NCBI GenBank assembly: GCA_900315545.1
Contig: OMZM01000003.1
Location: 62,001-126,000 of the forward strand
Direction: 5' to 3'
Length of the DNA: 64,000 nt
From: an uncultured Prevotella sp.
GTDB lineage: Bacteria > Bacteroidota > Bacteroidia > Bacteroidales > Bacteroidaceae
The notes beneath the pieces are model-generated. The model was not told the origin of the DNA. It worked only from the letters and a program-made list of their open reading frames with translations, and did not search any database. Positions 1-10,000 of the stretch are shown piece after piece; positions within the stretch are counted from its first letter, which is position 1, and every line of letters starts with the position of its first letter. Position numbers and translations under genes: made by a program.

Positions 1-600
1 CAGTGGATGGGTGGTTTCCCACAGGATGAGGCAAAAGCGTTTGGTGTAATAGCTTGGGGTGCAGCAGCAGCAGCACTGTCAAAGGCTACAAAGGTTATCG
101 TAAAGACTCCTCACGAGGCTTACGGTGTGCCTACGAAAGAAGCCAACGCTGCAGGCTTGAAAGACACCAAGCAGGTTATCTCCATGCTCCGCGACCAAGA
201 CTTGCGCAACATACCTCTTGTTGTCAAGGAGAGTAGTATCATCGAAGAAGAGGTTAAGTGCATCATGGACAAGATAGAAGAGCTTGGACACGGCGACATT
301 GCCATAGGTACAGTGGCTGGATTTGCCTCCGGAGTGCTCGATATTCCGTTTGCTCCTAACCGCAACAACGCAGGCAAGGTGCTTCCTGCACGCGACAACG
401 ACGGCGCCATACGTATTCTCGAAATGGGCAATCTGCCACTGAGCAACGAGCTAAAGGCATTCCACCGCGAGAAACTCGAGGAGCGTGCTAAGTTTGAGAA
501 CCGCAAGGTGTCGCTGCAAATGGTTATCGACGACGTAAGTGCCATAGAGAAAGGATTCCTCGTTGGCCGTCCGGAAACAGAAAACATGCCACATGTATAA
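1..600 (+). CDS. glmE: Methylaspartate (glutamate) mutase E subunit, C-terminal part
   Basis: This is the last 199 residues of the catalytic epsilon subunit of coenzyme-B12-dependent glutamate mutase; the gene begins before the window. The enzyme rearranges L-glutamate to (2S,3S)-3-methylaspartate, the first step of the methylaspartate route, working with the small B12-binding S subunit. Recognition rests on the segment from 'GGFPQDEAKAFGVI' through 'KTPHEAYGVPTKEAN' and 'FAPNRNNAGKVLPARDNDGA', typical of the end of the family's TIM-barrel and tail. The frame is open from base 1, so the ATG at 7 is internal. The product of this enzyme is the substrate of the next gene, 54 bp downstream, so the two probably share an operon. 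Confidence 0.9.
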   Translation, partial: QWMGGFPQDEAKAFGVIAWGAAAAALSKATKVIVKTPHEAYGVPTKEANAAGLKDTKQVISMLRDQDLRNIPLVVKESSIIEEEVKCIMDKIEELGHGDIAIGTVAGFASGVLDIPFAPNRNNAGKVLPARDNDGAIRILEMGNLPLSNELKAFHREKLEERAKFENRKVSLQMVIDDVSAIEKGFLVGRPETENMPHV

Positions 601-654
601 ACGATAAAGATTACATGTCTCTAAACTAAAAATCTAAATATAAAACTTTAAACA

Positions 655-1902
655 ATGAAAATTAAGAAAGTTGTTTGCTCAGCGGGGAAGACTGGTTTCT
701 TCTTCGATGATCAGAAAGCCATCAAGGCTGGTGCAAAGAATGACGGAAACTTTTATGTAGGTGAGCCAATGACTCCTGGTTTCACTTCTGTACGTCAGAT
801 GGGTGAGTCTATTTCTGTAATGTTTATTCTCGAAGACGGACAAATCGCTTACGGCGACTGTGCTGCTGTACAGTATTCAGGCGCAGGTGGCCGCGACCCA
901 CTGTTCCTCGCTGAGAACTTCATTCCTGTAATAGAGAAAGAGATTGCACCTAAATATGAAGGACTTGAAATAACCAACTTCCGCGACATGGCTGACATTG
1001 TCGACAAGATGGTTTCTCCTTCTACAGGCAAGATTTATCATACAGCCATTCGCTATGGCGTAACACAGGCTTGCCTCGACGCTGTTGCCAAGAGCCAGAA
1101 AAAGCTCATGGCAGAGGTTATCGCAGCTGAATACGGCACACAGGTAAGCGACACTATGATTCCTATCTTCACACAGTCGGGCGACGACCGCTACATGAAT
1201 GCTGACAAGATGATCATGAAGGCTGCTGCCGTGCTGCCGCACGCTCTCTTCAACCATGTTGAGGACAAGACTGGTGTTAACGGAGAGAAGCTTGAAGCAT
1301 ACGTAGAATGGCTCCGCGACCGCATCATCGAGAAGAAGCCTCGCGAAGACTACAACCCTATCTTCCATATCGACGTTTACGGTACACTGGGCATCGTATT
1401 CAACAACGACTTCAAGCGCATTGCTGAATACATCACTGGTCTTGCCAAGAAGGCACAGCCATTCCACCTGCGCATAGAGGGTCCGGTTGACATGGGCGAG
1501 AAGCAGGCACAGATAGAGGCACTTGCAGCCATCCGCCGCTACATGGAAGAGATGGGCACAGATGCTGAAATAGTAGCTGACGAATGGTGCAACACCTTCG
1601 AGGATGTTGTCGACTTCACAAAGGCAAAGGCGGGCCACATGGCACAGATAAAGACTCCAGACCTTGGCGGTATCAACAACTCTATCGAGGCTGTACTCTA
1701 CTGTCGTGAGCATGGCATGGGTGCATACTTGGGCGGTACTTGCAACGAGACAAACCGTTCAGCCGAAGTTGGTGCACATGTAGCTATGGCTACACAGCCG
1801 AAACAATATCTTGCTAAGCCTGGTATGGGCGTTGACGAAGGCTACATGATTGTCTTCAACGAGATGTCTCGCATCCTGGCATTGCACAAAGCAGGTATCT
1901 AA
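655..1902 (+). CDS. mal: Methylaspartate ammonia-lyase
   Basis: It deaminates 3-methylaspartate to mesaconate plus ammonia (EC 4.3.1.2), the second step after glutamate mutase. At 415 residues it has full family length. It belongs to the enolase superfamily: magnesium ligands are visible as D240 (HIDVYG), E275 (RIEGP) and D309 (VADEW), and the catalytic lysine is K333 in QIKTPDLGG. These sit two residues later than the well-studied clostridial enzyme's D238/E273/D307/K331. The C-terminal GGTCNETNRS motif is also present. It follows glmE closely and is followed by a hairpin and then the AtuA-like gene, so it lies in the middle of a degradation operon. Confidence 0.95.
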   Translation: MKIKKVVCSAGKTGFFFDDQKAIKAGAKNDGNFYVGEPMTPGFTSVRQMGESISVMFILEDGQIAYGDCAAVQYSGAGGRDPLFLAENFIPVIEKEIAPKYEGLEITNFRDMADIVDKMVSPSTGKIYHTAIRYGVTQACLDAVAKSQKKLMAEVIAAEYGTQVSDTMIPIFTQSGDDRYMNADKMIMKAAAVLPHALFNHVEDKTGVNGEKLEAYVEWLRDRIIEKKPREDYNPIFHIDVYGTLGIVFNNDFKRIAEYITGLAKKAQPFHLRIEGPVDMGEKQAQIEALAAIRRYMEEMGTDAEIVADEWCNTFEDVVDFTKAKAGHMAQIKTPDLGGINNSIEAVLYCREHGMGAYLGGTCNETNRSAEVGAHVAMATQPKQYLAKPGMGVDEGYMIVFNEMSRILALHKAGI

Positions 1903-1929
1903 ACAAACCGATAACTGACAAACTTGTCG

Positions 1930-1965
1930 TAGGTCTTATGTGGCATGAAAGCCAGATAAGACCTA
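1930..1965 (+). promoter_or_regulatory. Intercistronic hairpin between mal and the AtuA-like gene
   Basis: A 15-bp stem with one mismatch (TAGGTCTTATGTGGC against GCCAGATAAGACCTA) closes a six-base loop, ATGAAA. No T-run follows, so it looks less like a full terminator than an mRNA processing or stability element, or a partial attenuator that would set different levels of the genes on each side. Confidence 0.6.
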
Positions 1966-1993
1966 TACAACTTATAATAAACAACAAATAACT

Positions 1994-3367
1994 ATGAATA
2001 CAGAAAATAAGAACGAAATACGCGTCTTGTCGCCTACCGCTATTCTCGGATACGGTTTTCCTGAGGAGTCTTTCCGCGAAGGTATGCGTCGCAAACCAGA
2101 TGTAATTGCCTGTGATGCCGGTTCTACCGATCCAGGACCATATTATCTCGGTGCAGGTTATTCTTTTACTGACAGAAACGCCGTTAAGCGCGACCTTTCC
2201 ATCATGATTCCCGCTGCTCTCGAAGCAGGCATACCTGTAATGATTGGTACTGCCGGCGGCAGCGGTGCACACCCACACGTTGAGGAAACTGTAGGCATCA
2301 TCAAGGAAATCGTGGCAGAGAAGAAACTGCACTTCAAGATGGCTGTCATCGAGTCAGAGTTTGAGAAGGACTATATCAAGGACAAGATTCGCAAGGGCGA
2401 CATCGAGCCACTCGGTCCTGTGCCTGAGTTGACAGAGAAAGACGTTGACGAGTCTATCCACATCGTGGCACAGATGGGCGAAGAGCCATACATCAAGGCT
2501 CTCGAGGCAGGTGCTCAGGTTATTCTTGCAGGCCGCAGCTACGACCCATGCGAGTTCTCGGCTCTGGCTATCAGTCGCGGTTTCGACAAGGCTCTGGCTA
2601 TCCACATGGGCAAGATTCTCGAGTGCGCAGCCATCACTGCTCTTCCGGGCAGCGGCAGCGACTGCATGATGGGCACACTGAAGAAGGACAGCTTTGTGGT
2701 TGAGCCACTTAATCCTATCCGCAAATGTACAGCCCTTTCAGTAGCGGCTCACTCACTGTATGAGAAGTCTAATCCTTACTTCCTGCCTGGTCCAGGCGGT
2801 GCTCTCGACCTTCACGAGACGAAGTTCAACCAGCTGAGCGACACACAGGTAGAGGTCAGCGGTACGAAGTTTGTTCCGACAGAGCAATATTACGTAAAAC
2901 TGGAAGGTGTACGCCGCGTAGGCTACCGCACGATGTCTCCTGCTGCTACTCACGATCCGGTGATGATCAGCCAGATAGACACTATCGTCGAGAAAGTGCG
3001 CGAGCGCGTTGAGGACAACTTCCGCAACTCTGGCTTGAAGGATTTCTATCTCGACTTCAAAATCTACGGCAAGAAGGGCGTCATGCACATGTTCCCTGAG
3101 ACTCCAGACTCAGCGAGCGACGAGCTGCTCATCATCATCGAGGCTGTTGCTCCTACACAGGAAGAGGCTAACACCATCTGCGGCTTCGCACGCTCTACTA
3201 TGCTCCACTACGGCTACGAGGGACGCATCTCTACCGCAGGAAACCTTGCATTCCCATTCTCACCGAGCGACTGCAAGATGGGCGCTGTATATGAGTTTAA
3301 TGTTTACCACCTCATGCGTATTGACGACACTTGTGCTCCATTCCCAATCACTTACATGGAGTTTTAA
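1994..3367 (+). CDS. AtuA-like (DUF1446) family protein
   Basis: A 457-residue protein of the acyclic-terpene-utilisation AtuA/DUF1446 family, recognised from the N-terminal block around 'IACDAGSTDPGPYYLG', 'MIGTAGGSGAHPHV' and 'ILAGRSYDPCEFSALAI'. The name comes from a Pseudomonas gene cluster; no reaction is firmly established for this family to my knowledge. It has no signal peptide or membrane span, so it is cytosolic. It lies downstream of mal and is followed after 43 bp by a DUF4387 gene, its usual partner. The context suggests a role in processing mesaconate or a later intermediate of methylaspartate degradation; that is inference. No subunits of a classical mesaconase are visible in the window. 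Confidence 0.75.
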   Translation: MNTENKNEIRVLSPTAILGYGFPEESFREGMRRKPDVIACDAGSTDPGPYYLGAGYSFTDRNAVKRDLSIMIPAALEAGIPVMIGTAGGSGAHPHVEETVGIIKEIVAEKKLHFKMAVIESEFEKDYIKDKIRKGDIEPLGPVPELTEKDVDESIHIVAQMGEEPYIKALEAGAQVILAGRSYDPCEFSALAISRGFDKALAIHMGKILECAAITALPGSGSDCMMGTLKKDSFVVEPLNPIRKCTALSVAAHSLYEKSNPYFLPGPGGALDLHETKFNQLSDTQVEVSGTKFVPTEQYYVKLEGVRRVGYRTMSPAATHDPVMISQIDTIVEKVRERVEDNFRNSGLKDFYLDFKIYGKKGVMHMFPETPDSASDELLIIIEAVAPTQEEANTICGFARSTMLHYGYEGRISTAGNLAFPFSPSDCKMGAVYEFNVYHLMRIDDTCAPFPITYMEF

Positions 3368-3410
3368 GCGAAAAGGGTAAGAAACTAAAAAGTAAAAGGA
3401 AACAGTAAAA

Positions 3411-3731
3411 ATGGAAAAACATAAGTTGATAGAACTTGCTTCGGTCATCCGCAGCAAGAACAGCGGTCCTTACGAACTCACATTCGACGTGATTTTCAAG
3501 GATTTTGAGACATACGGAAAGGTGAAGGCAGCACAGTCTATAACAAAGGAAGGCTTTGCCAAGCTCTACGGCATTCCTGTAGAAAACATCTTCCACCTCG
3601 TATATTTCGACCCGGCTAAGGCAGTCAAGATTACCATCCGCCGCCCTATCCCATCCGGCGCACTCGGCGAGACCGACGTTTACGGTGCTCAGCAGCACGC
3701 CCCGCTCATGGGTATGGAAGTGGAATTCTAA
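3411..3731 (+). CDS. DUF4387 family protein
   Basis: A 106-residue protein with the DUF4387 pattern: 'LIELASVIRSKNSGPYELTF' near the N-terminus and 'RPIPSGALGETDVYGAQQHA' near the end. In other genomes it commonly accompanies AtuA-like proteins, as here (43 bp gap), and the two are plausibly subunits of one enzyme. The function is unknown. It is the last gene of the glutamate-degradation operon; a strong terminator follows 65 bp downstream. Confidence 0.75.
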   Translation: MEKHKLIELASVIRSKNSGPYELTFDVIFKDFETYGKVKAAQSITKEGFAKLYGIPVENIFHLVYFDPAKAVKITIRRPIPSGALGETDVYGAQQHAPLMGMEVEF

Positions 3732-3795
3732 AATTTGCGACAGTTGCGCATGACGCTTCTGCCGACGGCAGGCTGTCATGACTACTCATAAACGG

Positions 3796-3831
3796 AAAAG
3801 ATATGGCATTAGGTTGTCATATCTTTTTTGT
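3796..3831 (+). terminator. Rho-independent terminator of the glutamate-degradation operon
   Basis: A 12-bp stem (AAAGATATGGCA against TGTCATATCTTT, one G-T pair) with a six-base loop runs directly into TTTTTTG and a second T-run. Confidence 0.85.
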
Positions 3832-3889
3832 TTTTACGGTGTAAACCATAGCGTCATATCCAAGCATTAAGTTCAAAAACACGCAGCGG

Positions 3890-4300
3890 TTTTGGCATCG
3901 TCTGTGATTTTATTTTGACAGAAAGAAATGCCCAAAAGAGATATTAACAAGTCTTTTACTCAGCAAAAATTTGTAAAATCAGACATCAAACATAAGTGTT
4001 AAAATTGTCAAAGAGCATGTTTGACCCTCCTATTTCGTCTTTTTATGCTGTCAGGCACAGTGCCCGACATCCCCAAACACAGTGTCTGACCACCTCAAAC
4101 AGTGTGTTTGACAATCTCAAACATGCTCTTTGACAATTTTAACAGTCTTATTTTCTGCACATTATGCTGTGTTTTACGATTAAACAGTTGAGTGTCAACA
4201 ACTTAAACATGCACACGAAAAACAGCCATATTTTGCACCATTTTTCTTCGCGACGACTTTCGAGGGCACTCACGCAGCAGTAAAAAATAATCAACACGTC
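3890..4300. repeat. Dispersed intergenic element, copy 1 (palindrome-array core)
   Basis: This is the most diverged of four related non-coding elements in the window. The core runs from about 4009 to 4139: palindromic 22-nt units start at 4009, 4052, 4074, 4096 and 4118, with a 21-nt non-palindromic spacer between the first and second. The outermost arms, GTTAAAATTGTCAAAGAGCA and its complement, form a perfect inverted repeat of about 27 bp. The right flank shares 'CGACTTTCG.GGGCACTCACGC' with the other copies. There is no open frame of interest. Outer limits are approximate. Confidence 0.8.
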
Positions 4301-4389
4301 AGAAAAACACCCTCTACATGCAGCCGGCTGACACATTACGACAGGCATGTAAATTGACGAAAACTACAAATAAATCACATTCCGGCAGG

Positions 4390-4812
4390 CGCCTAAGTTG
4401 CGCTTTGGTAGTAACTCTGGCGAGTTATAAGTGTTCTCCCCAGCGCTGCCGGTGTAACCGTCAGGTCTGATACAGCAGCAGGAACACTCTGGTCTGCCAT
4501 CTCGATAACCGAGATGCTTACAATATAAAGTCTGTTTTTGCAGTAAACAAGACACGATATGTCTTGCCAGCTTGAAATGAAATGAAATGGCGGGGGTAAT
4601 TAACCAGTCGTCTGCATCATAGTCGCGCATACAGCTTGCAGCATTCATAAACGTGCTGTATGTCTATTTAGCACCATCTGAATTGCCATCAATAACAGTA
4701 TATTTGCTAAACTCTGCCTCGCTGTTTATAACACTATTATACACACCTTGACCGTGTACTGCCATGCCTACAAGCATAAGCAGCATACTCAAAATAAGTT
4801 GTTTTCCTATTC
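4390..4812 (-). pseudogene. Decayed secreted protein with choice-of-anchor-like N-terminal domain
   Basis: Reading leftward from about 4810 gives a clear signal peptide (KQLILSMLLMLVGMAVHGQ) followed by 'AEFSKYTVIDGNSDG', the usual opening of Bacteroidetes secreted choice-of-anchor domains, and then a stop codon. The homology resumes in shifted frames: 'DADDWLITPAI', then 'AGKTYRVLFTAKTDFIL', then 'PAAVSDLTVTPAA'. At least two frame changes and several stops intervene, and the start codon region reads ATAGGAAAA where ATGAGGAAA would be expected. It is a dead 5' fragment of a secreted, possibly protease- or adhesin-associated gene. It lies just downstream of the glycine-zipper gene on the same strand. 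Confidence 0.7.
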
Positions 4813-4890
4813 TAATAAGCCTAATTTGTTATTAAAAAAATGTTTTTGTTCTTTATTTATGGTTGATGTTGATTGCTTATTTGCCGCAAA

Positions 4891-5685
4891 TTATTTCTTC
4901 GCAGTCGGTATGTTAAACTCCTGTATCTTAGAAATGGTTTGCGAGCCGGTCTTTACCGACACCTTGAAACATACCGTTCCCGCCTTCAGCTTATCAGCCT
5001 TTACCATTGCCGTATATCTTATTGCACTGCCTGGTGCCAATGACTCGACATGTACCGAAGGCGAAATGAAGATGTGCTTGTTGCCTGTTGTTTCCTCAAC
5101 GATAGGCTGAATATTGTAAAGAGTAACGTGCGATGTGTTGACAACCTCAAATATTACCTTGCTCAATTCATTTGACGTTATGATATTGTCGCGGTTATCA
5201 TCAACGAAACGGGCATTCCTTACCTCCACGAGAGCTGACGTTGCAGCCGGTGCAACGTTGCTGCTTGACGGCTGCGTTGCGCTGTATCCGTCAGTGTAGT
5301 CTGGTCCGCTGAAGTCGTAGAGAATATCGTCACCACTGCCAGAGGCATCAAATCCGCTGTCAGTATCATCATACATATCACTGCCATAGTTGCCCGTAGC
5401 ATTTGCTTCCGCCTTTCTTTCCTGCACCATCTGGTAGTGTTCATGCACATCGCGGGCATCTGCCTTGTCTTTTGCATTGCCGATGGCACCTCCAACGATG
5501 GCACCTCCAGCCATGCCGATTATTGTTCCGACATCACTGCCACGACCGCCATTGCTGATACCGCCTATAGCTGAGCCGAGAATGCCGCCAAACTGAGCAC
5601 CTATATAAGTGCCTGTTCCTGTATAAGTACCGCAACTGCTCAATAGCATTGCTGTGCATACGATAATAAATAAATGCTTTTTCAT
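4891..5685 (-). CDS. Glycine-zipper lipoprotein
   Basis: The start is placed at the ATG followed by KKHLFIIV, nine codons inside the longest open frame, because it begins a normal lipoprotein signal peptide ending in the lipobox LLSSC. Right after the cysteine come two glycine-zipper stretches (GAQFGGILGSAIGG and GTIIGMAGGAIVGGAIG), which typically insert in or oligomerise at the outer membrane. The middle is Asp/Ser/Gly-rich and disordered, and the last 110 residues look like a beta-sandwich domain (VEVRNARFVDDN... to QEFNIPTAKK). The exact role is unknown. It is transcribed alone from a TATCTTTGC box at 5709-5717. Confidence 0.75.
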   Translation of the reverse strand: MKKHLFIIVCTAMLLSSCGTYTGTGTYIGAQFGGILGSAIGGISNGGRGSDVGTIIGMAGGAIVGGAIGNAKDKADARDVHEHYQMVQERKAEANATGNYGSDMYDDTDSGFDASGSGDDILYDFSGPDYTDGYSATQPSSSNVAPAATSALVEVRNARFVDDNRDNIITSNELSKVIFEVVNTSHVTLYNIQPIVEETTGNKHIFISPSVHVESLAPGSAIRYTAMVKADKLKAGTVCFKVSVKTGSQTISKIQEFNIPTAKK

Positions 5686-5708
5686 ATCTTCACTTAAATT
5701 ATTCCGTT

Positions 5709-5717
5709 GCAAAGATA
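5709..5717 (-). promoter_or_regulatory. -7 box of the glycine-zipper lipoprotein gene
   Basis: TATCTTTGC on the minus strand, matching Bacteroidetes TAnnTTTG, 23 bp before the chosen start codon. No clear TTG lies 19-20 nt upstream. Confidence 0.45.
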
Positions 5718-5797
5718 AGTAAAATATACAATATAATAAAAGGGAAAACCCTAAAAAAGGGGTGTGAAATCCCTATATTATTATTAAGAACAAAAAG

Positions 5798-5830
5798 AGA
5801 CGGGTAATCCTCCGAAAAGAATTCCCGTCT
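5798..5830 (-). terminator. Terminator of fba
   Basis: On the minus strand AGACGGG pairs with CCCGTCT across a 19-nt loop and is followed by CTTTTTG. It lies 33 bp past the aldolase stop codon. Confidence 0.7.
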
Positions 5831-5862
5831 GCTTACCAATTCAATTATTATGACTTAATGAA

Positions 5863-6870
5863 TCATTTCTGTATTAATTTTCCGTCGCTTCCAAGCACAT
5901 TTACAATCTTGTGCTTATAGAGTTCCACCATGAGGTCGCGTGCCGGACCGCAATACTTGCGTGGGTCGAATTCTCCCGGCTTCTCTGCGAGCACCTTGCG
6001 CACGGCAGCCGTAAAGGCAAGACGCGAGTCGCTGTCGATGTTTATCTTGCATACGGCGCTCTTGGAAGCCTTGCGCAGCTGGTCTTCCGGTATACCTACT
6101 GCATCAGGCAGCTTGCCTCCGTACTTGTTGATGATGTCTACATATTCCTGTGGCACTGACGATGAGCCGTGCAACACTATTGGGAATCCCGGCAACTTCT
6201 CCATTATGGCGTCGAGAACGTCGAAAGCCAGTGGTGGAGGTACAAGCCTTCCGGTCTTCGGGTCGCGTGTACACTGTTCCGGCTTGAACTTATATGCTCC
6301 GTGACTTGTTCCTATTGATATAGCCAGAGAGTCTACACCTGTCTTTGTAACGAAGTCTATCACCTCCTCAGGCTTTGTGTAGTGGCTTTCTTCTGCTACA
6401 ACCTCGTCTTCCACTCCTGCCAACACGCCGAGCTCGCCTTCAACCGTTACATCGAACTGGTGTGCATATTCAACTACCTTCTTTGTGAGAGCTACGTTTT
6501 CATCGTATGGCAATGCCGAGCCGTCAATCATCACCGACGAGAAGCCATAGTCTACACAGCTCTTGCAAACCTCAAACGTATCACCGTGATCGAGGTGCAG
6601 CACGATTTCCGGATGCTCACATCCAAGCTCCTTAGCATATTCCACAGCACCCTGTGCCATATATCTGAGCAACGTAGCGTTTGCATAATTGCGTGCGCCT
6701 TTTGACACTTGCAGTATAACAGGCGACTTTGTTTCAGATGAAGCCTTTATGATAGCCTGCAACTGTTCCATATTGTTGAAATTGAAGGCCGGTATTGCAT
6801 ATCCGCCGTTGATTGCCTTCTTAAACATCTCGCGCGTATTGACGAGACCAAGTTCTTTATAATCCACCAT
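5863..6870 (-). CDS. fba: Class II fructose-bisphosphate aldolase
   Basis: It cleaves fructose 1,6-bisphosphate to dihydroxyacetone phosphate and glyceraldehyde 3-phosphate in glycolysis, and makes the reverse condensation in gluconeogenesis, using zinc. The 335-residue protein shows the class II metal-site motifs: IVLHLDHGD, the EGELG acidic loop, GTSHGAYK and VLHGSSS. It starts with MVDYKELGLVNTREMF, the usual N-terminus in Bacteroidetes. It is a single-gene unit with its own promoter (6932-6963) and terminator. Confidence 0.95.
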   Translation of the reverse strand: MVDYKELGLVNTREMFKKAINGGYAIPAFNFNNMEQLQAIIKASSETKSPVILQVSKGARNYANATLLRYMAQGAVEYAKELGCEHPEIVLHLDHGDTFEVCKSCVDYGFSSVMIDGSALPYDENVALTKKVVEYAHQFDVTVEGELGVLAGVEDEVVAEESHYTKPEEVIDFVTKTGVDSLAISIGTSHGAYKFKPEQCTRDPKTGRLVPPPLAFDVLDAIMEKLPGFPIVLHGSSSVPQEYVDIINKYGGKLPDAVGIPEDQLRKASKSAVCKINIDSDSRLAFTAAVRKVLAEKPGEFDPRKYCGPARDLMVELYKHKIVNVLGSDGKLIQK

Positions 6871-6931
6871 AATTATATTGTTTTATATTTCTATGTAAGT
6901 TGAATGTTTTGAAATTCCATGTATTATCTTT

Positions 6932-6963
6932 GCAAAAGTAAAATAATAATTTGAATAACACAA
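6932..6963 (-). promoter_or_regulatory. Promoter of fba
   Basis: Minus-strand TTG (6961-6963), 20 nt, then TACTTTTGC (6932-6940), matching the Bacteroidetes housekeeping consensus. It gives a leader of about 55 nt. Confidence 0.6.
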
Positions 6964-7000
6964 AAAGTAGACTTGTTTTTTTATAAAAACCGCAAAAAAA

Positions 7001-7032
7001 TTGTTTTTTTCATTTAATAGTGTTATTTTTGC
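7001..7032 (+). promoter_or_regulatory. Promoter of the C10 protease gene
   Basis: TTG (7001-7003), 20 nt, then TATTTTTGC (7024-7032), giving a leader of about 60 nt. It is divergent from the fba promoter. Confidence 0.6.
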
Positions 7033-7099
7033 ATGCTTTTATGATAAATGTGTGTAAATATCAATCTGCGAAGAAATCATTAACAAGCATAATTTAAAG

Positions 7100-10000
7100 A
7101 TGAAAAAAAGTATTATTTTGTTCGTGTTCTGCCTAATCGCAACAACTATATGGGCAGCACCAAGAAATCAACAGCAAGCTCTTACAGAGGCTAAGGCATT
7201 CCTATCTAAAAGAGGTATAGCCAAAGTTGAAAAACTAAGCATGTCATTCCGTGCGCCAAGCAAGCACAAAACAAGCAATGATGCAAGCTACTATGTTTTC
7301 AACATGGACGATGACAAAGGTTTTATTATAGTGTCGGGAGATGACAGGATGCCCCCTATTCTCGGTTATTCTGACAGCGGAAAGTTTGACACTGATAATT
7401 TGCCAGAGCACATTAAGGCATGGATGGAGTCATACGCTGACCAATTGCAGCTGATAGAAAACGGCAAAGCAATGCCGCGTTCTCAAAAAACAATGAAAGC
7501 AATGAGTGTTTCAAAACATGATATTGCTCCGCTGCTCCCCTGCAACTGGAATCAAGGTACACCTTATAACAATCAGTGTCCATTATATACAGAACAATGC
7601 GTTACAGGCTGTGTAGCAACAGCTATGGCTCAGGTGTTATACTATCACCGCGCTAACAGTATCAATGCAACTTTGAAAGAAATACCCGGCTATACTACCA
7701 AAAAACTCGGATTGGAACTTAATGCTATTCCAGCCAACTCCCCTATTGACTGGGACAACATGATTGACAATTACACAGGCAATGAAACATCAGTACAAGA
7801 CAATGCTGTTGCAAGTCTGATGAAATATTGCGGTTATTCAGTACAGATGGACTATAACATATCAAGCAATGGAGGTTCTGGTGCACGTTCGGAAATGCTT
7901 CCGTTTGCATTGATAAACTATTTCGGCTACAGCAACAACACTACTAATGTCTATCGCATAGACTATGGGGCTGACGAATGGGACGACCTAATATATAATG
8001 AACTTGTTAATAAACGTCCTGTACTATATTGTGGTGATTCCAATGGTGGTGGTCATCAGTTTGTAATAGATGGATACGACATAGATGGTCTGTTCCATGT
8101 GAATTGGGGATGGGGCGGAAGTAACAATGGCTATTTCCTTATTTCTGTACTAAATCCAGGCGACAACAGCGGCATTGGAGCATCTTCCACTTCTGACGGA
8201 TATGCTTTTTCGCAAATGGCAACAATAGGTGCAGAACCGTCTGACGTTCCTGAAGAATACGAATTCATTAATTATATGAAAGGCTCGTTAAACTATATAG
8301 ACGGGAATAACATAAGCTACAACATCTGGAACATTTCATGTCATAAAGGAACATTTACCGTTAAACTTATGGCAATGTGTGAGGAAACTGAGGAAAAGTA
8401 TCTTCTGACAACAAGAACATTAAGTAATGTAGGCATGGGACAGGGTCTAAAAGACTTCGCATTCACACTAACACCTTACATGCTTGCTTATTCAGGCATG
8501 CCAGCAGGTACATATAAACTGCTTCTTGTAACTCAAATGAATGGTGATTCCAAAGAGTACAACCTGGAACTTGATAATCTTGACGAAGCCATGATTGACT
8601 ATAACGGAAGCTCATTTATGCTCTACATCCGCTACTACGGTGAGTCCCTTCGTGCATCCAGCATTGCTGCGGGAGATATAGTTTATACACCTTATTTAGA
8701 TACGCCTTATACCGCACCTGTATATATAACCGTCAACAACGAAGGTACACATGACTATTACGGACAACTCTATCTGTTTTCGAGCACTACACAGAACAAG
8801 GGCGATGCCGCTGCCAAAGGAAATATAGTCATAAAAACTGGCGGTTCAGCTACGACTACTATTGACATGGACGTAACAAGCAACGGAGGGACGTATAATA
8901 TATGGGTGTCTACCGATAGCTATGGCAACAATATTATAGGCACTTCGACTGTAAACGTCCAGCCATACTCTGCTACTGTTCAGCCCACACCGACATATAC
9001 AGGTATTACAGTAAACAACATTGCCACTGGAAAGAATGTCTATGGCAATATCCTTGACGGGTATTTCAATGTGGAAAACACTTCTGATTCTCCATACAGT
9101 ATAGACCTTTCTGTCCAACTTTGGTATGTTGAAGGAAATTATATATATCGAGGAACTGTACAGACGGGCAACTATGATATACCGGCGGGCGAAACGCTTG
9201 CAGTGCCGTTCCATTTCTCAGGACTGGAATATAATAAATTATATTATTTGTTCGTTAGCAGCGGCAGTTCCACGAGCTATATTGCACAAGAAGGCGGTTA
9301 TAAATGCATACCTGCAATAAAAGTATTCAACACCAATGGCGTTGACATGTATGCCCCTACAACCAGCTTTACTGTTCCAGAAAATGCTTTGGCTGTTGAC
9401 ATGAGTGCTACGACGTCTGTCAATCATGTAACACCAAACAACAATCCAAACACACTCTACTACTTGAGCAACACTGGCAGCGTGCCTGCCGGAATCAGTT
9501 CAAACGTAATCATAGGAGACAGGTCTGAAAGTATCACACTCAGCGACAATTACTCACTGTATGTACCAAGCACTTTCACCGCCGAGACCATAAGTTACAG
9601 TCGAAGAATGGAACATTCAACCAACGGAACAGGCGGCTGGGAGACCATCGTTCTGCCTTTCGATGTTGACAAGGTAGTTGTTGCCGAAAGCAACAAGCAG
9701 ATAGACTGGTTCCACAGTAAGACCGACTCAGGCAAAGACTTCTGGGTTAAGTCGTACACACAGCAGGCTGACAACGGAACTGTCTACTTCGACTATGCAA
9801 GCCACATGGAAGCATACATACCATACATTATAGCCGTTCCAGGCAATCGTTGGGGCGAGGAGTGGAACTTGCATGGCAAGACTCTCAACTTCATTGGCGA
9901 AAACGCCGTAGTCAATGCCGATAAAAGAGCAATAACAACAGCCGACATCTTCGGATTTAAAGGTATCTTCCATAGCAACACGCTCAACAACATCTACAAT

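Noticed and set aside
4364-4648. A 94-codon minus-strand frame as a real small gene
   Set aside because: Its meaningful part (DADDWLITPAI) is one piece of the larger decayed gene; the rest is out of frame with the homology.
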